Positions 45,343 through 54,178 are shown, counted from the first letter of the stretch. The stretch is DNA of 64,000 nucleotides from Candidatus Cloacimonadota bacterium (GCA_020532085.1 JAJBAV010000001.1:1-64000); one strand, 5' to 3'. A program made the numbers and translations. Notes: a model not told the origin generated them from the sequence alone.

Positions 45343-46482
45343 TCATATCTCGCTTTTCTCCTCCAGCACTTTCATTAGTACTGTGAGCATGCGTTCCCTG
45401 TGCGTTTCACACCTGATTCTGTTCAGAAGGCCAAGAGTCGCCCAGTTTGACACATCTTTTTTAACTCCTATCTTGATAAGTAGTTTATTGATCCTCGGGT
45501 GGTGGTCAAGAGCGCTGAGTGAACTCCTCTTGGTGGCCGCGCAAAAATGATCCCACTCTGTCTGGAGCTTTGTATCAGAATTGATAATGGCGTTGAGCTT
45601 TACAATGCTGTCGGCAACCACTCGGGTATCTTCAATACTGCTACTCAGTGTTCCAGAGTTTATATCCAACTTCACTCCAATGACGTTCACGCGAGGAGTT
45701 TCTTGGAAGTTTACACAGAGCCCCAATCCCGTGTAAAAAGAAGCAGGCTCATAGTCTTTGGGGAAATAGAAATTCCCCAGTCCGTAAAATATCGGCACAT
45801 CTTGATAAGTTTCAAATCCTGAGTAACAATGGCTGTGGTGGCAGACAACCAGGGACGCGCCCAACTCCACCATATACCTGGCGTAGCGTTTCTGGCCCGG
45901 ACTGGGATAGGGATAACCCTCGGCTCCACCATGATACTGTACCACCACATAGTCGGCAGAAGCTTTGGCTTGCCTGATCTGCCTGAGCTGAAAATAATGG
46001 TCCAGAGGATGAGCACGTAAGTTCTGCCTGACCAGAGTCGACAACTCATTCTCAGTAAAACTCACAAAAGCCACCCGACGGCTACCTATCTCGGCCACTG
46101 GAGATGATTCATCCCCTACTCGGCCAAGCCCGGCATGAAGAATACCCAATCCCTCGAGAGAAGCTAGAGTATCTTTGGCACCCTCCATTCCATAATCCAT
46201 CATGTGGTTATTGGCTAGATTAACTAAGTTTATACCTAGCACTTTAAACAAGGCAAGCGCTGAAGCAGGAGCCTTCAAGGCCGGGCCGGTCTTCTTGATC
46301 GCTTGAAGCTGGCTGGTTATGGGGCATTCAAGATTGACAGATCTCAAACGGGCTCTTTGCAAAGTAGCCGTTAATTCTGCTTCAAGCTTAAGTTCGTGGT
46401 TCAGATGGTCTGAAACAGGGCAAAAATCACCGGTAATGAACAGATCGCAACTTTCAGGGTGACCAAAGGCGATATTAACCAT
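45343..46482 (-). CDS. CapA-family (PGA_cap) metallophosphatase-fold protein, copy 2
   Basis: 379 residues: LFITGDFCPVS, VNLECPITSQL, LANNHMMDYGMEGAKDTL, GAGLG-like HAGLGRVGD, VQYHGGAEGYPYPSPGQKRY and VCHHSHCYSGFETY followed by YGLGNFYFPK. It aligns along its length with the copy at 41939-43069, including the C-terminal LLNRIRCETHRERMLTVL against WLNSLRCSSHREKMISVL. The duplication is therefore real and old. No export signal was seen. The start ATG 46482 is preceded by GGTGGAGTTGAGC. Confidence 0.87.
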   Translation of the reverse strand: MVNIAFGHPESCDLFITGDFCPVSDHLNHELKLEAELTATLQRARLRSVNLECPITSQLQAIKKTGPALKAPASALALFKVLGINLVNLANNHMMDYGMEGAKDTLASLEGLGILHAGLGRVGDESSPVAEIGSRRVAFVSFTENELSTLVRQNLRAHPLDHYFQLRQIRQAKASADYVVVQYHGGAEGYPYPSPGQKRYARYMVELGASLVVCHHSHCYSGFETYQDVPIFYGLGNFYFPKDYEPASFYTGLGLCVNFQETPRVNVIGVKLDINSGTLSSSIEDTRVVADSIVKLNAIINSDTKLQTEWDHFCAATKRSSLSALDHHPRINKLLIKIGVKKDVSNWATLGLLNRIRCETHRERMLTVLMKVLEEKSEI

Positions 46483-46498
46483 GCTCAACTCCACCGAT

Positions 46499-47764
46499 TT
46501 AAAAGCCTGCGTGTTCAGTTATGTTGTTTTGAGTGGAAGAATCACGCAAGGCCGATATTGTTGCCGACAGCCGTCCATATGTGTTCTCCAGGGAAAAGGC
46601 CTTTCTCGCGAATAATCGGCAGTTGTTTGAGATACGCACCCATAACTTAGTATCATGAAGGAGCTCGATGGCCCTTTGCGCAGTATCTGCATCAGTTTCG
46701 GCCAGAAAGCCATGCTCGCCATCCAGAAAGCCCACGCTCTGCAGTCCGTTCCAAGTGCCAACGATGGGGATTCCCAAGGCCAGCAATTCAACCACCCTTC
46801 CCCTGAACCCTGACCCAGTTTCCAAGGGCAGCAGCATGACCCTGCACCGGGTCAGATAGGGCTTGATGTCATCCACATATCCAGTTACAATAACTGATTC
46901 GTCTTTAACATTCTCAATAATCTCCAGGGGTGGGTTGGCCCCAACGATGTATAGTGTACATTCTGGTATTGACTCCCTGATCATAGGCAGGATGCTCGTG
47001 AGTATGCGTTTTAAAGCCCTGCGGTTGAACTGGTTTCCCAAGGAACCGTAAAAAAGGACGGCGGTCTCGCGGCGATGTTCGTTCCTATAGCTGAGGTATG
47101 GCCCCAGATCCTGTCCGTTGACCGTAACGGACACAGGAACCTTTGGCTCCCAAGAGTTGATTAGACTGGCTTGTTTTTCGGAATTTACGATCACGAGATC
47201 GGATGCCAGAAAGCATCTCCGCTGTCGATCCAGACTATGCTCCAGTTGTATCTTATGGTGAAGAGATGCGATTCTGCCTTCGGCGTACTTGCCAGCTTTC
47301 AAGAGCTCCATATGTTCTTCCACCAGATAATGAGTGTCAATGATCTTAAGTATATCCTTGTCAACCTGTTTGAACAAAAAGCCAAGATACCAATAATGTA
47401 TCAGGAAAGCATCTGGTCTCAAATTGCCAACAAGATCCAGCAACTGATTCTTGATCTGTCTTGAGCTTACAGAAAATTCTTCCTTGGATATGGGTGTGAG
47501 TAACGTCCCAAGTTTAAGCGCAAGCACTCTTGCGGCTTTGACCAGCCTTCCCTTTCCATAGCTCGCAGAAAGCAGCGGATGGTATTCCACACCAAGGTCA
47601 CTCATGGTCTGCATTGTTTGTTTCTGCCCGCCTGACTTGGCAAGGATGTCGGAAAAAACAATCTCATGATCAGCGCTCAACCCTTTCAACTGGTTCAGCA
47701 TCCTGACCTGGCTCATTCCTGCCAGGGGGAACAATGGCCCAGGAAACACAATGTGTATCTTCAT
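46499..47764 (-). CDS. Glycosyltransferase, GT4-like
   Basis: 421 residues with IHIVFPGPLFPLAGMSQVRM at the start, IIDTHYLVEEHMELLK, VTVNGQDLGPYLSY, VLFYGSLGNQFNRRAL, IYIVGANP-like LYIVGANPPLEI and VMLLPLETGSGFRGRVVELL then ALGIPIVGT. These are the features of a GT-B retaining transferase. The start ATG follows immediately after the stop of the sugar dehydrogenase gene, so the two are translationally close. Confidence 0.88.
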   Translation of the reverse strand: MKIHIVFPGPLFPLAGMSQVRMLNQLKGLSADHEIVFSDILAKSGGQKQTMQTMSDLGVEYHPLLSASYGKGRLVKAARVLALKLGTLLTPISKEEFSVSSRQIKNQLLDLVGNLRPDAFLIHYWYLGFLFKQVDKDILKIIDTHYLVEEHMELLKAGKYAEGRIASLHHKIQLEHSLDRQRRCFLASDLVIVNSEKQASLINSWEPKVPVSVTVNGQDLGPYLSYRNEHRRETAVLFYGSLGNQFNRRALKRILTSILPMIRESIPECTLYIVGANPPLEIIENVKDESVIVTGYVDDIKPYLTRCRVMLLPLETGSGFRGRVVELLALGIPIVGTWNGLQSVGFLDGEHGFLAETDADTAQRAIELLHDTKLWVRISNNCRLFARKAFSLENTYGRLSATISALRDSSTQNNITEHAGF

Positions 47765-49066
47765 CTACCAGCAAATGCCCTCATAGTTTTCCCGCCTGGC
47801 AGAACCTGTTCCAACCAGATCTATGAACTGAACACAGGGATATCTTGCCGGGAGTTCTATGTAAGCTTTTTCCTTTCTATTCAGCACAATCGTATCTGCC
47901 CAAGCCAATATTTCATCTGCCTCCTGGGTTAAAATACTTGGAAGGACAGGCAGATTCCGTGCTATATACTCCCGGTTCGCTCCGATCAGGAGAGCCTGCT
48001 GCACGAAGCTGTCATGGGCTTTGATCTCATAACCTTCAGGCAGCAAATCCTCGATGACCTTGATGATCGGGCTGTATCTAAGGTCATCGGTACCCTCCTT
48101 GAAAGCCACCCCCAGAATCCCTACTTTTTTCCCACCCTTGGATTTAATGAGTTCCGTGGCCATGGCTATGTGGTTTTGATTGCTGGCCTCGATCGATTCC
48201 AGTACTGGTGAAGCCATGGCGTGATCGAGCGCCAGGGTTTTCAGAGCCTTGAGGTCCTTGGGCAGGCAGGATCCGCCATAGGCGAATCCAGGTTTGAAGT
48301 AATAAGGGGAAATGTTCAGCTGCCTGTCCAGGCAAAAAACCCTCATAACCTCGCGCGAGTCAATACCCAGTTTCTTGCAGATATTGCCAACTTCGTTGGC
48401 AAATGTCACCTTAAGCGCGTGATAACTGTTGTTCACGTATTTTATAATCTCTGCAGTGAGGATGTCAGACTCTACAAACTCACCGTTAACTTTCTCATAT
48501 ACATCCCTCATTACATTGGCAGCTTGTGGGCTGTCTGTGCCAATTAGTGTGAAGGGTGGATTGTAATAATCTTCCACTGCCGAGCCTTCTCTCAGGAATT
48601 CCGGGTTGGAAACTACGGAGAAGCCTTCGTTTCTCTTTTTCCCGGATGCTTCAGCGATAATCTCTCCAAGTCGGTGATTGGTTCCCGGGAGGACTGTACT
48701 TCTAATCACAACGATGTGATGAGAGTTTTTATCCCCGATGGCCTCTCCTATCTGGCGGGCTGATGTGTAAATGTATTCAAGATTCAGGCTCCCCCGCTCC
48801 GTGGAGGGCGTCCCCACGCAGATGATGGACAGGTCACTGGTTAAAACCGCCTGGTAATGATCTGTTGTGGCAGTTATCCTACCCAGGGCATGCTGGTCCC
48901 TGATTATCTTGTCTATGTCCTTCTCTACGATCGTCGCCAACCCTTGGTTAACAAGATCAACCTTTGATCGGTTCACATCGATGCCAATGACATCAAATCC
49001 GTTCTGGGCAAGGCATCCGAGGCTCACGCACCCCACATACCCCAAACCAAATATGGAGATTCTCAT
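47765..49066 (-). CDS. UDP-glucose/GDP-mannose 6-dehydrogenase family enzyme
   Basis: 433 residues. NAD motif FGLGYVGCVSLGCLAQNG, then ICVGTPST, RSTVLPGTNHRL, NPEFLREGSAVEDYYNPPFT, EIIKYVNNSYHALKVTFANE and the catalytic Cys in FAYGGSCLPKDLKAL. The ISPYYFKPG stretch before the Cys loop is like GDP-mannose 6-dehydrogenase (AlgD), but a UDP-sugar substrate cannot be excluded. It makes a uronic acid nucleotide. The start ATG 49066 follows AGGCAGGAAA; an upstream frame to 49126 lacks family similarity. Confidence 0.9.
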   Translation of the reverse strand: MRISIFGLGYVGCVSLGCLAQNGFDVIGIDVNRSKVDLVNQGLATIVEKDIDKIIRDQHALGRITATTDHYQAVLTSDLSIICVGTPSTERGSLNLEYIYTSARQIGEAIGDKNSHHIVVIRSTVLPGTNHRLGEIIAEASGKKRNEGFSVVSNPEFLREGSAVEDYYNPPFTLIGTDSPQAANVMRDVYEKVNGEFVESDILTAEIIKYVNNSYHALKVTFANEVGNICKKLGIDSREVMRVFCLDRQLNISPYYFKPGFAYGGSCLPKDLKALKTLALDHAMASPVLESIEASNQNHIAMATELIKSKGGKKVGILGVAFKEGTDDLRYSPIIKVIEDLLPEGYEIKAHDSFVQQALLIGANREYIARNLPVLPSILTQEADEILAWADTIVLNRKEKAYIELPARYPCVQFIDLVGTGSARRENYEGICW

Positions 49067-49183
49067 TTTCCTGCCTTTATTATCGTTTAGGTTGCACATG
49101 ACAAAGCTTCTCACGCCAGCCACCAATATTGGTTAAACAATTATCCACAGTAGTAAGAAAGCTGCTGCATTGAGCAGGCTCAC

Positions 49184-50263
49184 TCAGTATTGGATCCTGT
49201 AGCCCTGAATCTTCACGGAATTTGCTTCCACCGCTTTAGGGTATTTGGATTGCCACATTCCCTTTATCGTCGCAAATATTTCGGGCTGATGTATCTTGGT
49301 TCCAATATAAAAAGGATTGCAGCAGTTTTGCGCAAAACTCAGCTTGAATTTGTAGATGCCATCCCCACGTGAAGCCCCTCCACCCATTGAATATCTCTTT
49401 ACACCAATGGAATGTAGATATTTGATCAGTTCCCAGCGTTGAAACGTATTGGCCTTGTACTGGTAGTAATCACTTAATGTACCCCCCAAATAACCATAAG
49501 CTAGCTCTCCGTCGCATAAAAGTATCTCGCAGCTCAGAACTATTTCACCCAAATAGGTCAGCGCGAGTATCAGCCTTTCCCTCAACAGCTTTGTGAGTTC
49601 CGAAAAAAAGCCTCTGTTGAAATAGTAGAACCCATCGGCGCCATTACGATCCATTGTTTTCGAGTATATATCCCAGAAGACGGCCAGTTGCTGTTCAGAT
49701 ATTTCCAGACCCCTCAGAATCAATGTGTTGAGACCATAGGAAACACCCTTGCGGACAGTTTTTCTAACCCTGTATTCGAAGGATAAATCCCAAACCTTGT
49801 CCAAGCCTTGGGAGATATCCACGAATACATTATCCAACACAGCTGTTTGGTCAGTGTAAAGATGGAACTGCCTGTTCCCAGTCAACGGGCAATAACGCAC
49901 AAATTCCGTTACCACTTGCGATGCTTTGAGAGTCTCAATTACCTGGTTATTGAACTCATCTATAAATGCAGGATCTTCCGCTTGCCCAGCAGGCCCGTTG
50001 TAGCCGTAAGCCCCACACAGGTCACAGTAGGTCTGGTTTAGTTCATACCCGAGTTCATTAATGCTTCTTTTGCGCGAGGGGTAAAAAAGAAAATTATTAT
50101 CATCTTTCACCGCCCAGAAACAGACAGCTTCTCCTGGCTCGACCATTTGGTAGGCACGGTAGTAATCTGGGCTGAAATAGGGGACTCTCCCCATATTTGG
50201 CAGGGCTGCGTACAACCTGTTCCAGTGAGTACAATCATCGAGTGTATCTACGCCAAATTCCAT
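49184..50263 (-). CDS. FemAB/GNAT-type acyltransferase
   Basis: 359 residues resembling the GNAT-fold proteins (PF13480 type) related to FemABX. Features are WDLSFEYRVRKTVRKGVSYG (the R-x-x-R acceptor-side motif), WDIYSKTMDRNGADGFYYFN, LALTYLGEIVLSCEILLCDG, AYGYLGGTLSDYYQYKANTF and YSMGGGASRGDGIYKFKLSF near the end. Members transfer amino acids or acyl groups to peptidoglycan bridges or to sugars. In this locus it may N-acylate an amino sugar. A second, unlike copy is at 61515-62519. Confidence 0.82.
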   Translation of the reverse strand: MEFGVDTLDDCTHWNRLYAALPNMGRVPYFSPDYYRAYQMVEPGEAVCFWAVKDDNNFLFYPSRKRSINELGYELNQTYCDLCGAYGYNGPAGQAEDPAFIDEFNNQVIETLKASQVVTEFVRYCPLTGNRQFHLYTDQTAVLDNVFVDISQGLDKVWDLSFEYRVRKTVRKGVSYGLNTLILRGLEISEQQLAVFWDIYSKTMDRNGADGFYYFNRGFFSELTKLLRERLILALTYLGEIVLSCEILLCDGELAYGYLGGTLSDYYQYKANTFQRWELIKYLHSIGVKRYSMGGGASRGDGIYKFKLSFAQNCCNPFYIGTKIHQPEIFATIKGMWQSKYPKAVEANSVKIQGYRIQY

Positions 50264-50313
50264 GCTTGATTATCCGGATCAGTATTTGCTCGTAAACTTG
50301 GGAAACAAGCCTA

Positions 50314-51387
50314 TCAAAGCACGCTTCCCAATTTGGAGATATATTCCCCAAGGGCCTCAGCGCCCACATTCAGCGGCAGGGTAAGTGCGTGGTCCTGCAG
50401 ATCCCAGGAATACTCATGCTCTTTTCTATCGATCTCTTTCGACAGCAGCCAATGCAGGGGACAGTGAACACCCAGCTTGTGCAGAGCCTTTTTTTTGGCA
50501 TCCCGATCCCTCAGATATACCGCCATTCCCAAGGGCACAACCTCACCCAATTCACGCTTGATTATCAAATTGGGCGATATGCTGTGTAGTATCAGCTTGA
50601 ACACAGACCTTCGCTGCCTTCCCAACAATGTATAATCAATTTTATCCAGCAGATAACGGTTCACCCGGGGCATGCCGATCACACCCGGCTGGTGGTAGCA
50701 GGCATTGGCTTTGTCAAGCAACCCCAGAAACGCCTTGGGAGAAAGCAGACCCGTCTCAAGGTGCAGATATCTCAATGCCTGAGCTGTACGTTTTTGGGCC
50801 AAAAAGGGAATAATGGACCTGAGGGAAGTATTGAAGCGCAGGGGTTCTCGAGACATGAGCACGCTCGCTTCGAAGGGAGTGTACTTCCTCAGGCTGTTGA
50901 AGCAATAATCCCCATATAACTCATTCTCGCTATTCAGCCAGCTCTGCACCGCATCTTGCAGGATCGCAACCCCCCGCTGCTTCAGCCAGCTCATAATATC
51001 TTTCAAATTCTCCTTTTGGGGCAAACCAAAATGATCAATGAACAAGATCGCTTTAAGACCCGGGCCAGCCTTTCTATCGATATCACCGAGGTCAGGCAGC
51101 AACCCCTCTTTCAGCTTATAAAATTCGTAGCTAACGCCAGCCTCACGGAAGGGCCGGATAATGCTTGGACAAAGATACGAGGGCAACAAAACTGTCTGAG
51201 TGCTGTCCATACTCAAGTGCTCAATTATCACTTTCAGCGAATAGTAGGCCCCAAAAGTGTACTGGCGGTAATACCCAGTATTTTCCAGCCCGTATTTAGA
51301 GAACTGCCCTAAGTATGGGCCAAACAGTAACCCAGGATGGATAAGAAACTCACCGCCGACAGCGAATCTTTTAAGCATAGGCCCCAT
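50314..51387 (-). CDS. DegT/AHBA-like PLP-dependent aminotransferase homologue
   Basis: 357 residues with fold-type I features: YRQYTFGAYYSLKVIIEHLS, VLLPSYLCPSIIRPFREAGV, AILFIDHFGLPQKENLK, ILQDAVQSWLN and YCFNSLRKYTPFEASVLMSR, where the Lys of SLRK could be the PLP lysine. It is more distant from typical sugar aminotransferases than its neighbour LegC. Its start overlaps the 3' end of legC by 17 bp (an ATG at 51378 is an alternative). Substrate unknown. Confidence 0.72.
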   Translation of the reverse strand: MGPMLKRFAVGGEFLIHPGLLFGPYLGQFSKYGLENTGYYRQYTFGAYYSLKVIIEHLSMDSTQTVLLPSYLCPSIIRPFREAGVSYEFYKLKEGLLPDLGDIDRKAGPGLKAILFIDHFGLPQKENLKDIMSWLKQRGVAILQDAVQSWLNSENELYGDYCFNSLRKYTPFEASVLMSREPLRFNTSLRSIIPFLAQKRTAQALRYLHLETGLLSPKAFLGLLDKANACYHQPGVIGMPRVNRYLLDKIDYTLLGRQRRSVFKLILHSISPNLIIKRELGEVVPLGMAVYLRDRDAKKKALHKLGVHCPLHWLLSKEIDRKEHEYSWDLQDHALTLPLNVGAEALGEYISKLGSVL

Positions 51388-52741
51388 CCGGAGCAGCCCA
51401 TCCTGGAGAGCTGGGCAGATTTACAAGCCGTGAGGCAATGTCCATCGCGCTGGGTAACTCCCCCGCCAGACAGGAGCTGTACATATTCAGTTTGTTCATC
51501 AGGGTCCAGGCAGGCCTGGACATTATGCCGCTGCGCTTTGACTCCTCCAGGAACCCGTCCCTCAATTCACTGTTTGGCAGCAGAATGGCGTTCAACCAAT
51601 AGTTAGAAATAGCATGGTCAGGTTCAGAGATAAGGGTCATTTCGCTGTCTTTGGCGAAGAATGTATGGTAGCGCTGGGCGATCTCCCGCTTGCGCCTCAG
51701 TATCTGGGGCAACATCTCCATCTGGGCGCAACCCAGCGCGGCATTGACGTTCGGTAACCGGTAATTGAACCCGGTCATGTCGTGCAAGAATTCCCAGGCA
51801 TGGGGAACCTTGGCTGTGGTGGTCACATGTTTGGCCAATCTGCCGAGATCATCCTCGTTGGTAAGGATCATCCCGCCGCCACCGGTGGTGATGGTTTTGT
51901 TGCCGTTGAAGCTCAATATCCCCAACAATCCAGAAGTCCCCGTATGCCGGCCCTTGTAGTAGCTGCCAATGGATTCCGCTGAGTCTTCCACCACCGGAAT
52001 GTGGTACCGGCCACAAATCTCAACGATCCTATCAATTTCGCAGGGATGGCCGAAAGTATGCATGGGCACGCAGGCGGATATCCGTTTTAGCCCACTAATG
52101 TTCACGAATGAAGGATCACAAATGCGCACGAATGATTCACTGGAGGGTTGGGAGGGTTTATTTTGGTTAACCGGCTTTGTGATCGGTTCAGCGCCTTTGG
52201 TCTGGCGTCCAACTCTTTCTCCTTCGCTACCTTGTGAGTTAACATTTGTGAAAATTCGTGCTCCTTCATTTGTGCCCATTTGTGGTAGATAGAAACACTG
52301 TAAAGTTCCATCAAACTCAGAAAGGACTGCGTTATTAGCCAGCCAGGCTTCCAAGGCATCTGCGGAGAGACCCAGAGTTTTCCGGTCAACGTCGATGAAC
52401 AAAGGTTCCGCTCCGCAGTAGGCGATGGCGTTACAGGTGGCAATGAAAGTCAGAGGCTGGGTGATCACCAGATCATTTCTCTGAACGCCGGCCAGCAGTA
52501 GAGCCGCGTGTAAGGCAGCAGTTCCGTTTACAGTTGCCACAGCGTATTTCGCTCCGGTGAATTCCCGGATCATGTCCTCGAAGCGGTCCACATATTTCCC
52601 CACGCTTGACACATAGGTGGAATCAATGCAGTCCAGCAGGTATTTCTTTTCATTACCTCCGAAGAAGGGTTCTTGGAGGGGAATGGTTTCCCTGCCAGGA
52701 TACAAGGAGTGGATGAAGTCGATGATCGGTTGAAAGTTCAT
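51371..52741 (-). CDS. legC: LegC-family sugar aminotransferase with a 65-residue in-frame insert
   Basis: 456 residues, PLP-dependent, putting an amino group at C4 of a nucleotide 4-keto-6-deoxysugar. The family runs are IPLQEPFFGGNEKKYLLDCI, STYVSSVGKYVDRFE, VPMHTFGHPCEID, VEDSAESIGSYYKGRHTGT, SFNGNKTITTGGGGMI (PLP Lys) and GFNYRLPNVNAALGCAQ. Family members have only a few residues between the 'FYLPQ' and 'RISACVPMHTFGHP' segments. Here about 65 residues (152-217) intervene, encoded by an ORF-less inverted-repeat element (52091-52286). The start ATG has no Shine-Dalgarno because the arm of cassette E lies upstream. It follows legB. Confidence 0.88.
   Translation of the reverse strand: MNFQPIIDFIHSLYPGRETIPLQEPFFGGNEKKYLLDCIDSTYVSSVGKYVDRFEDMIREFTGAKYAVATVNGTAALHAALLLAGVQRNDLVITQPLTFIATCNAIAYCGAEPLFIDVDRKTLGLSADALEAWLANNAVLSEFDGTLQCFYLPQMGTNEGARIFTNVNSQGSEGERVGRQTKGAEPITKPVNQNKPSQPSSESFVRICDPSFVNISGLKRISACVPMHTFGHPCEIDRIVEICGRYHIPVVEDSAESIGSYYKGRHTGTSGLLGILSFNGNKTITTGGGGMILTNEDDLGRLAKHVTTTAKVPHAWEFLHDMTGFNYRLPNVNAALGCAQMEMLPQILRRKREIAQRYHTFFAKDSEMTLISEPDHAISNYWLNAILLPNSELRDGFLEESKRSGIMSRPAWTLMNKLNMYSSCLAGELPSAMDIASRLVNLPSSPGWAAPDGAYA
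52091..52286. mobile_element. ORF-less TIR element inserted in frame in legC
   Basis: Arms 52091-52134 and 52243-52286 are inverted copies. Both contain GAATGAAGGA/CACAAATG-type words, with about 30 of 44 positions matching when aligned without gaps. The same words (CACGAATG, CACAAAT) make up the arms of the ORF-less element at 54179-54351 and the tracts at 23.96-24.09 kb. The reading frame of legC stays open through the whole insert, which encodes a low-complexity, Ser/Pro/Gln-rich segment. Confidence 0.8.
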
Positions 52742-52746
52742 TGTTG

Positions 52747-53151
52747 CTATGGTTGAGGGGGTTTAGAGGGTTTAGAAGGTTGAGTAGGTTTTTTTATGGC
52801 GGCATTTCTCAGCTGAGTTAGCTGGTATGAGATCACATCGATTGATTCTCTGGTGTTGTGACAGCTAACCTCATCGATATAACCCAAGTCCAAGCACAAC
52901 GTGAGTTGGCACAGCACTTCCATAAGGCTGGCATAGGCAGTCTGGTAAAAGTGTCCCTGATCTTTTGAGCTTTGCCGGGAAGCTCCTTCAGCAATATTGG
53001 AACTCACAGATACCGCTGCGCGTTGTATTTGGCTAATCAACCCATATTTCTCTTCAGTCGGCAAAGATCTTGTGAGGCAGTAGATCTCTTTCACCAGTTT
53101 CCTCGCTTTTTGCCATACGCTGAGTTTTTCAAAACCATACTCTCTGATCAT
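52747..53151 (-). CDS. Four-helix-bundle protein (23S rRNA intervening-sequence family)
   Basis: 134 residues: FEKLSVWQKARKLVKEIYCL, LPTEEKYGLISQIQRAAVSV, SSNIAEGASRQSSKDQGHFY, ASLMEVLCQLTLCLDLGY and SYQLTQLRNA. These match the TIGR02436/PF05635 family first known from intervening sequences in bacterial 23S rRNA and related to Avd of diversity-generating retroelements. The C-terminus (KKPTQPSKPSKPPQP) is encoded by the cassette arm. It is the only gene in cassette E and lies between legB and legC; it clearly has no role in sugar synthesis. The GAGAGAG ribosome binding site is supplied by the right arm. Confidence 0.92.
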   Translation of the reverse strand: MIREYGFEKLSVWQKARKLVKEIYCLTRSLPTEEKYGLISQIQRAAVSVSSNIAEGASRQSSKDQGHFYQTAYASLMEVLCQLTLCLDLGYIDEVSCHNTRESIDVISYQLTQLRNAAIKKPTQPSKPSKPPQP

Positions 53152-53193
53152 ATCAACTCTCTCAACACTCTAAACCGTCTAAACCCTCTAAAC
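52761..53193. mobile_element. TIR cassette E carrying a four-helix-bundle gene
   Basis: The outer arms share GTTTAGAGGGTTTAGA at 52761-52776 and, inverted, near 53178-53193. The similarity continues less cleanly through the word GGTTTAGAGTGTTGAG. The TAG stop of legB (53188-53190) is part of the right arm. The left arm ends 19 bp before the legC start codon. Architecture is the same as in the GxxExxY cassettes, but the cargo is different. Confidence 0.78.
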
Positions 53194-54165
53194 ATTATAT
53201 ATTCCTGGTTTGTATTTCGCCAAGTTACGTGGATCTGAAAACCATTCAACTGTCTTTTCCAACCCCTCCCGGAGTGTGTGCCGTGGTTCCCATCCGGTCA
53301 GCGCTTGAATCTTGCCATTGTCACACCACAGCCTGAACACTTCAGATTTTTCCGGGCGCACGCGCTGTTTGTCCAGTATAAACTCCACATCGCTACCAGT
53401 AATGTCTTTGATAAGTTCGAGGGTGTCCATTATGGATATCTCAGCGTTTGAGCCTATGTTCACCACTTCCCCAATCGCTTGGTCACACTTGGCGAGTTGG
53501 ATAAAGCCCTGACAGATATCGTCCACATAGTTGAAATCCCGGGTGGGGCTCACGTCACCCAGCTTAATCGCTTTCACACCCGAGGCGATCTGCGTGATGA
53601 TGGTGGGTATCACCGCCCTGGCCGATTGCCGGGGTCCGTAGGTATTGAAGGGGCGGGCGATCGTTAGGGGCAGTTTAAAGGCGTTATAAAAACTCATGGC
53701 CATGGCATCCGCTCCGATCTTACTGGCGCTGTAAGGGGATTGGGGCTGCAGGGGATGTTTTTCATCGATGGGTACATACCGGGCTGTGCCGTACACTTCG
53801 CTGGTGGACGTGCAGATGATCCTTCTCACTTTGCTATCCAGGGCAGACTGGCAGATGTTCAGAGTTCCCCTTACATTGGTGTCCACATAGCTGTCCGGAG
53901 CAGTGTAAGAATAGGGTATGGCTATCAGGGCAGCCAGATGAAAGATAACGTCGATATCCTTGCTTATGATTCTGCAGAAATGCGGATCGCGTATATCTCC
54001 ACAAACAACCTCCATGGCTTTCTGGAGAGGAATATCCTCCAGCCAACCCCAGTGATTGAAGGAATTATACTGAGCCAAAGCCCGCACCTCATATCCGGCG
54101 GCCAGCAAGGCTTCAGTCAAATGGGAGCCGATGAATCCGTCTGCTCCTGTCACCAAAACTTTCAT
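53188..54165 (-). CDS. legB: NAD-dependent nucleotide-sugar 4,6-dehydratase, LegB type
   Basis: 325 residues, extended SDR. NAD motif TGADGFIGSHLTEALL, then FHLAALIAIPYSYTAPDSYV, STSEVYGTARYVPIDEKHPL, catalytic YSASKIGADAM, IARPFNTYGPRQSARAVIPT, TRDFNYVDD and VNIGSNAEISI. It would make a 4-keto-6-deoxy sugar nucleotide (UDP- or GDP-GlcNAc based) that LegC aminates. No NeuB/LegI synthase or CMP transferase is in the window, so the end product may be a 4-amino-4,6-dideoxy sugar or legionaminic acid. Start ATG 54165 follows AAAGGAATAAAC. The stop codon lies in cassette E. Confidence 0.92.
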   Translation of the reverse strand: MKVLVTGADGFIGSHLTEALLAAGYEVRALAQYNSFNHWGWLEDIPLQKAMEVVCGDIRDPHFCRIISKDIDVIFHLAALIAIPYSYTAPDSYVDTNVRGTLNICQSALDSKVRRIICTSTSEVYGTARYVPIDEKHPLQPQSPYSASKIGADAMAMSFYNAFKLPLTIARPFNTYGPRQSARAVIPTIITQIASGVKAIKLGDVSPTRDFNYVDDICQGFIQLAKCDQAIGEVVNIGSNAEISIMDTLELIKDITGSDVEFILDKQRVRPEKSEVFRLWCDNGKIQALTGWEPRHTLREGLEKTVEWFSDPRNLAKYKPGIYNV

Positions 54166-54178
54166 GTTTATTCCTTTC

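Noticed and set aside
51371-54165. Complete legionaminic acid pathway
   Set aside because: LegB and LegC are present but no NeuB/LegI synthase or CMP-sugar synthetase was found in the window, so only the 4-amino-6-deoxy sugar steps are claimed.
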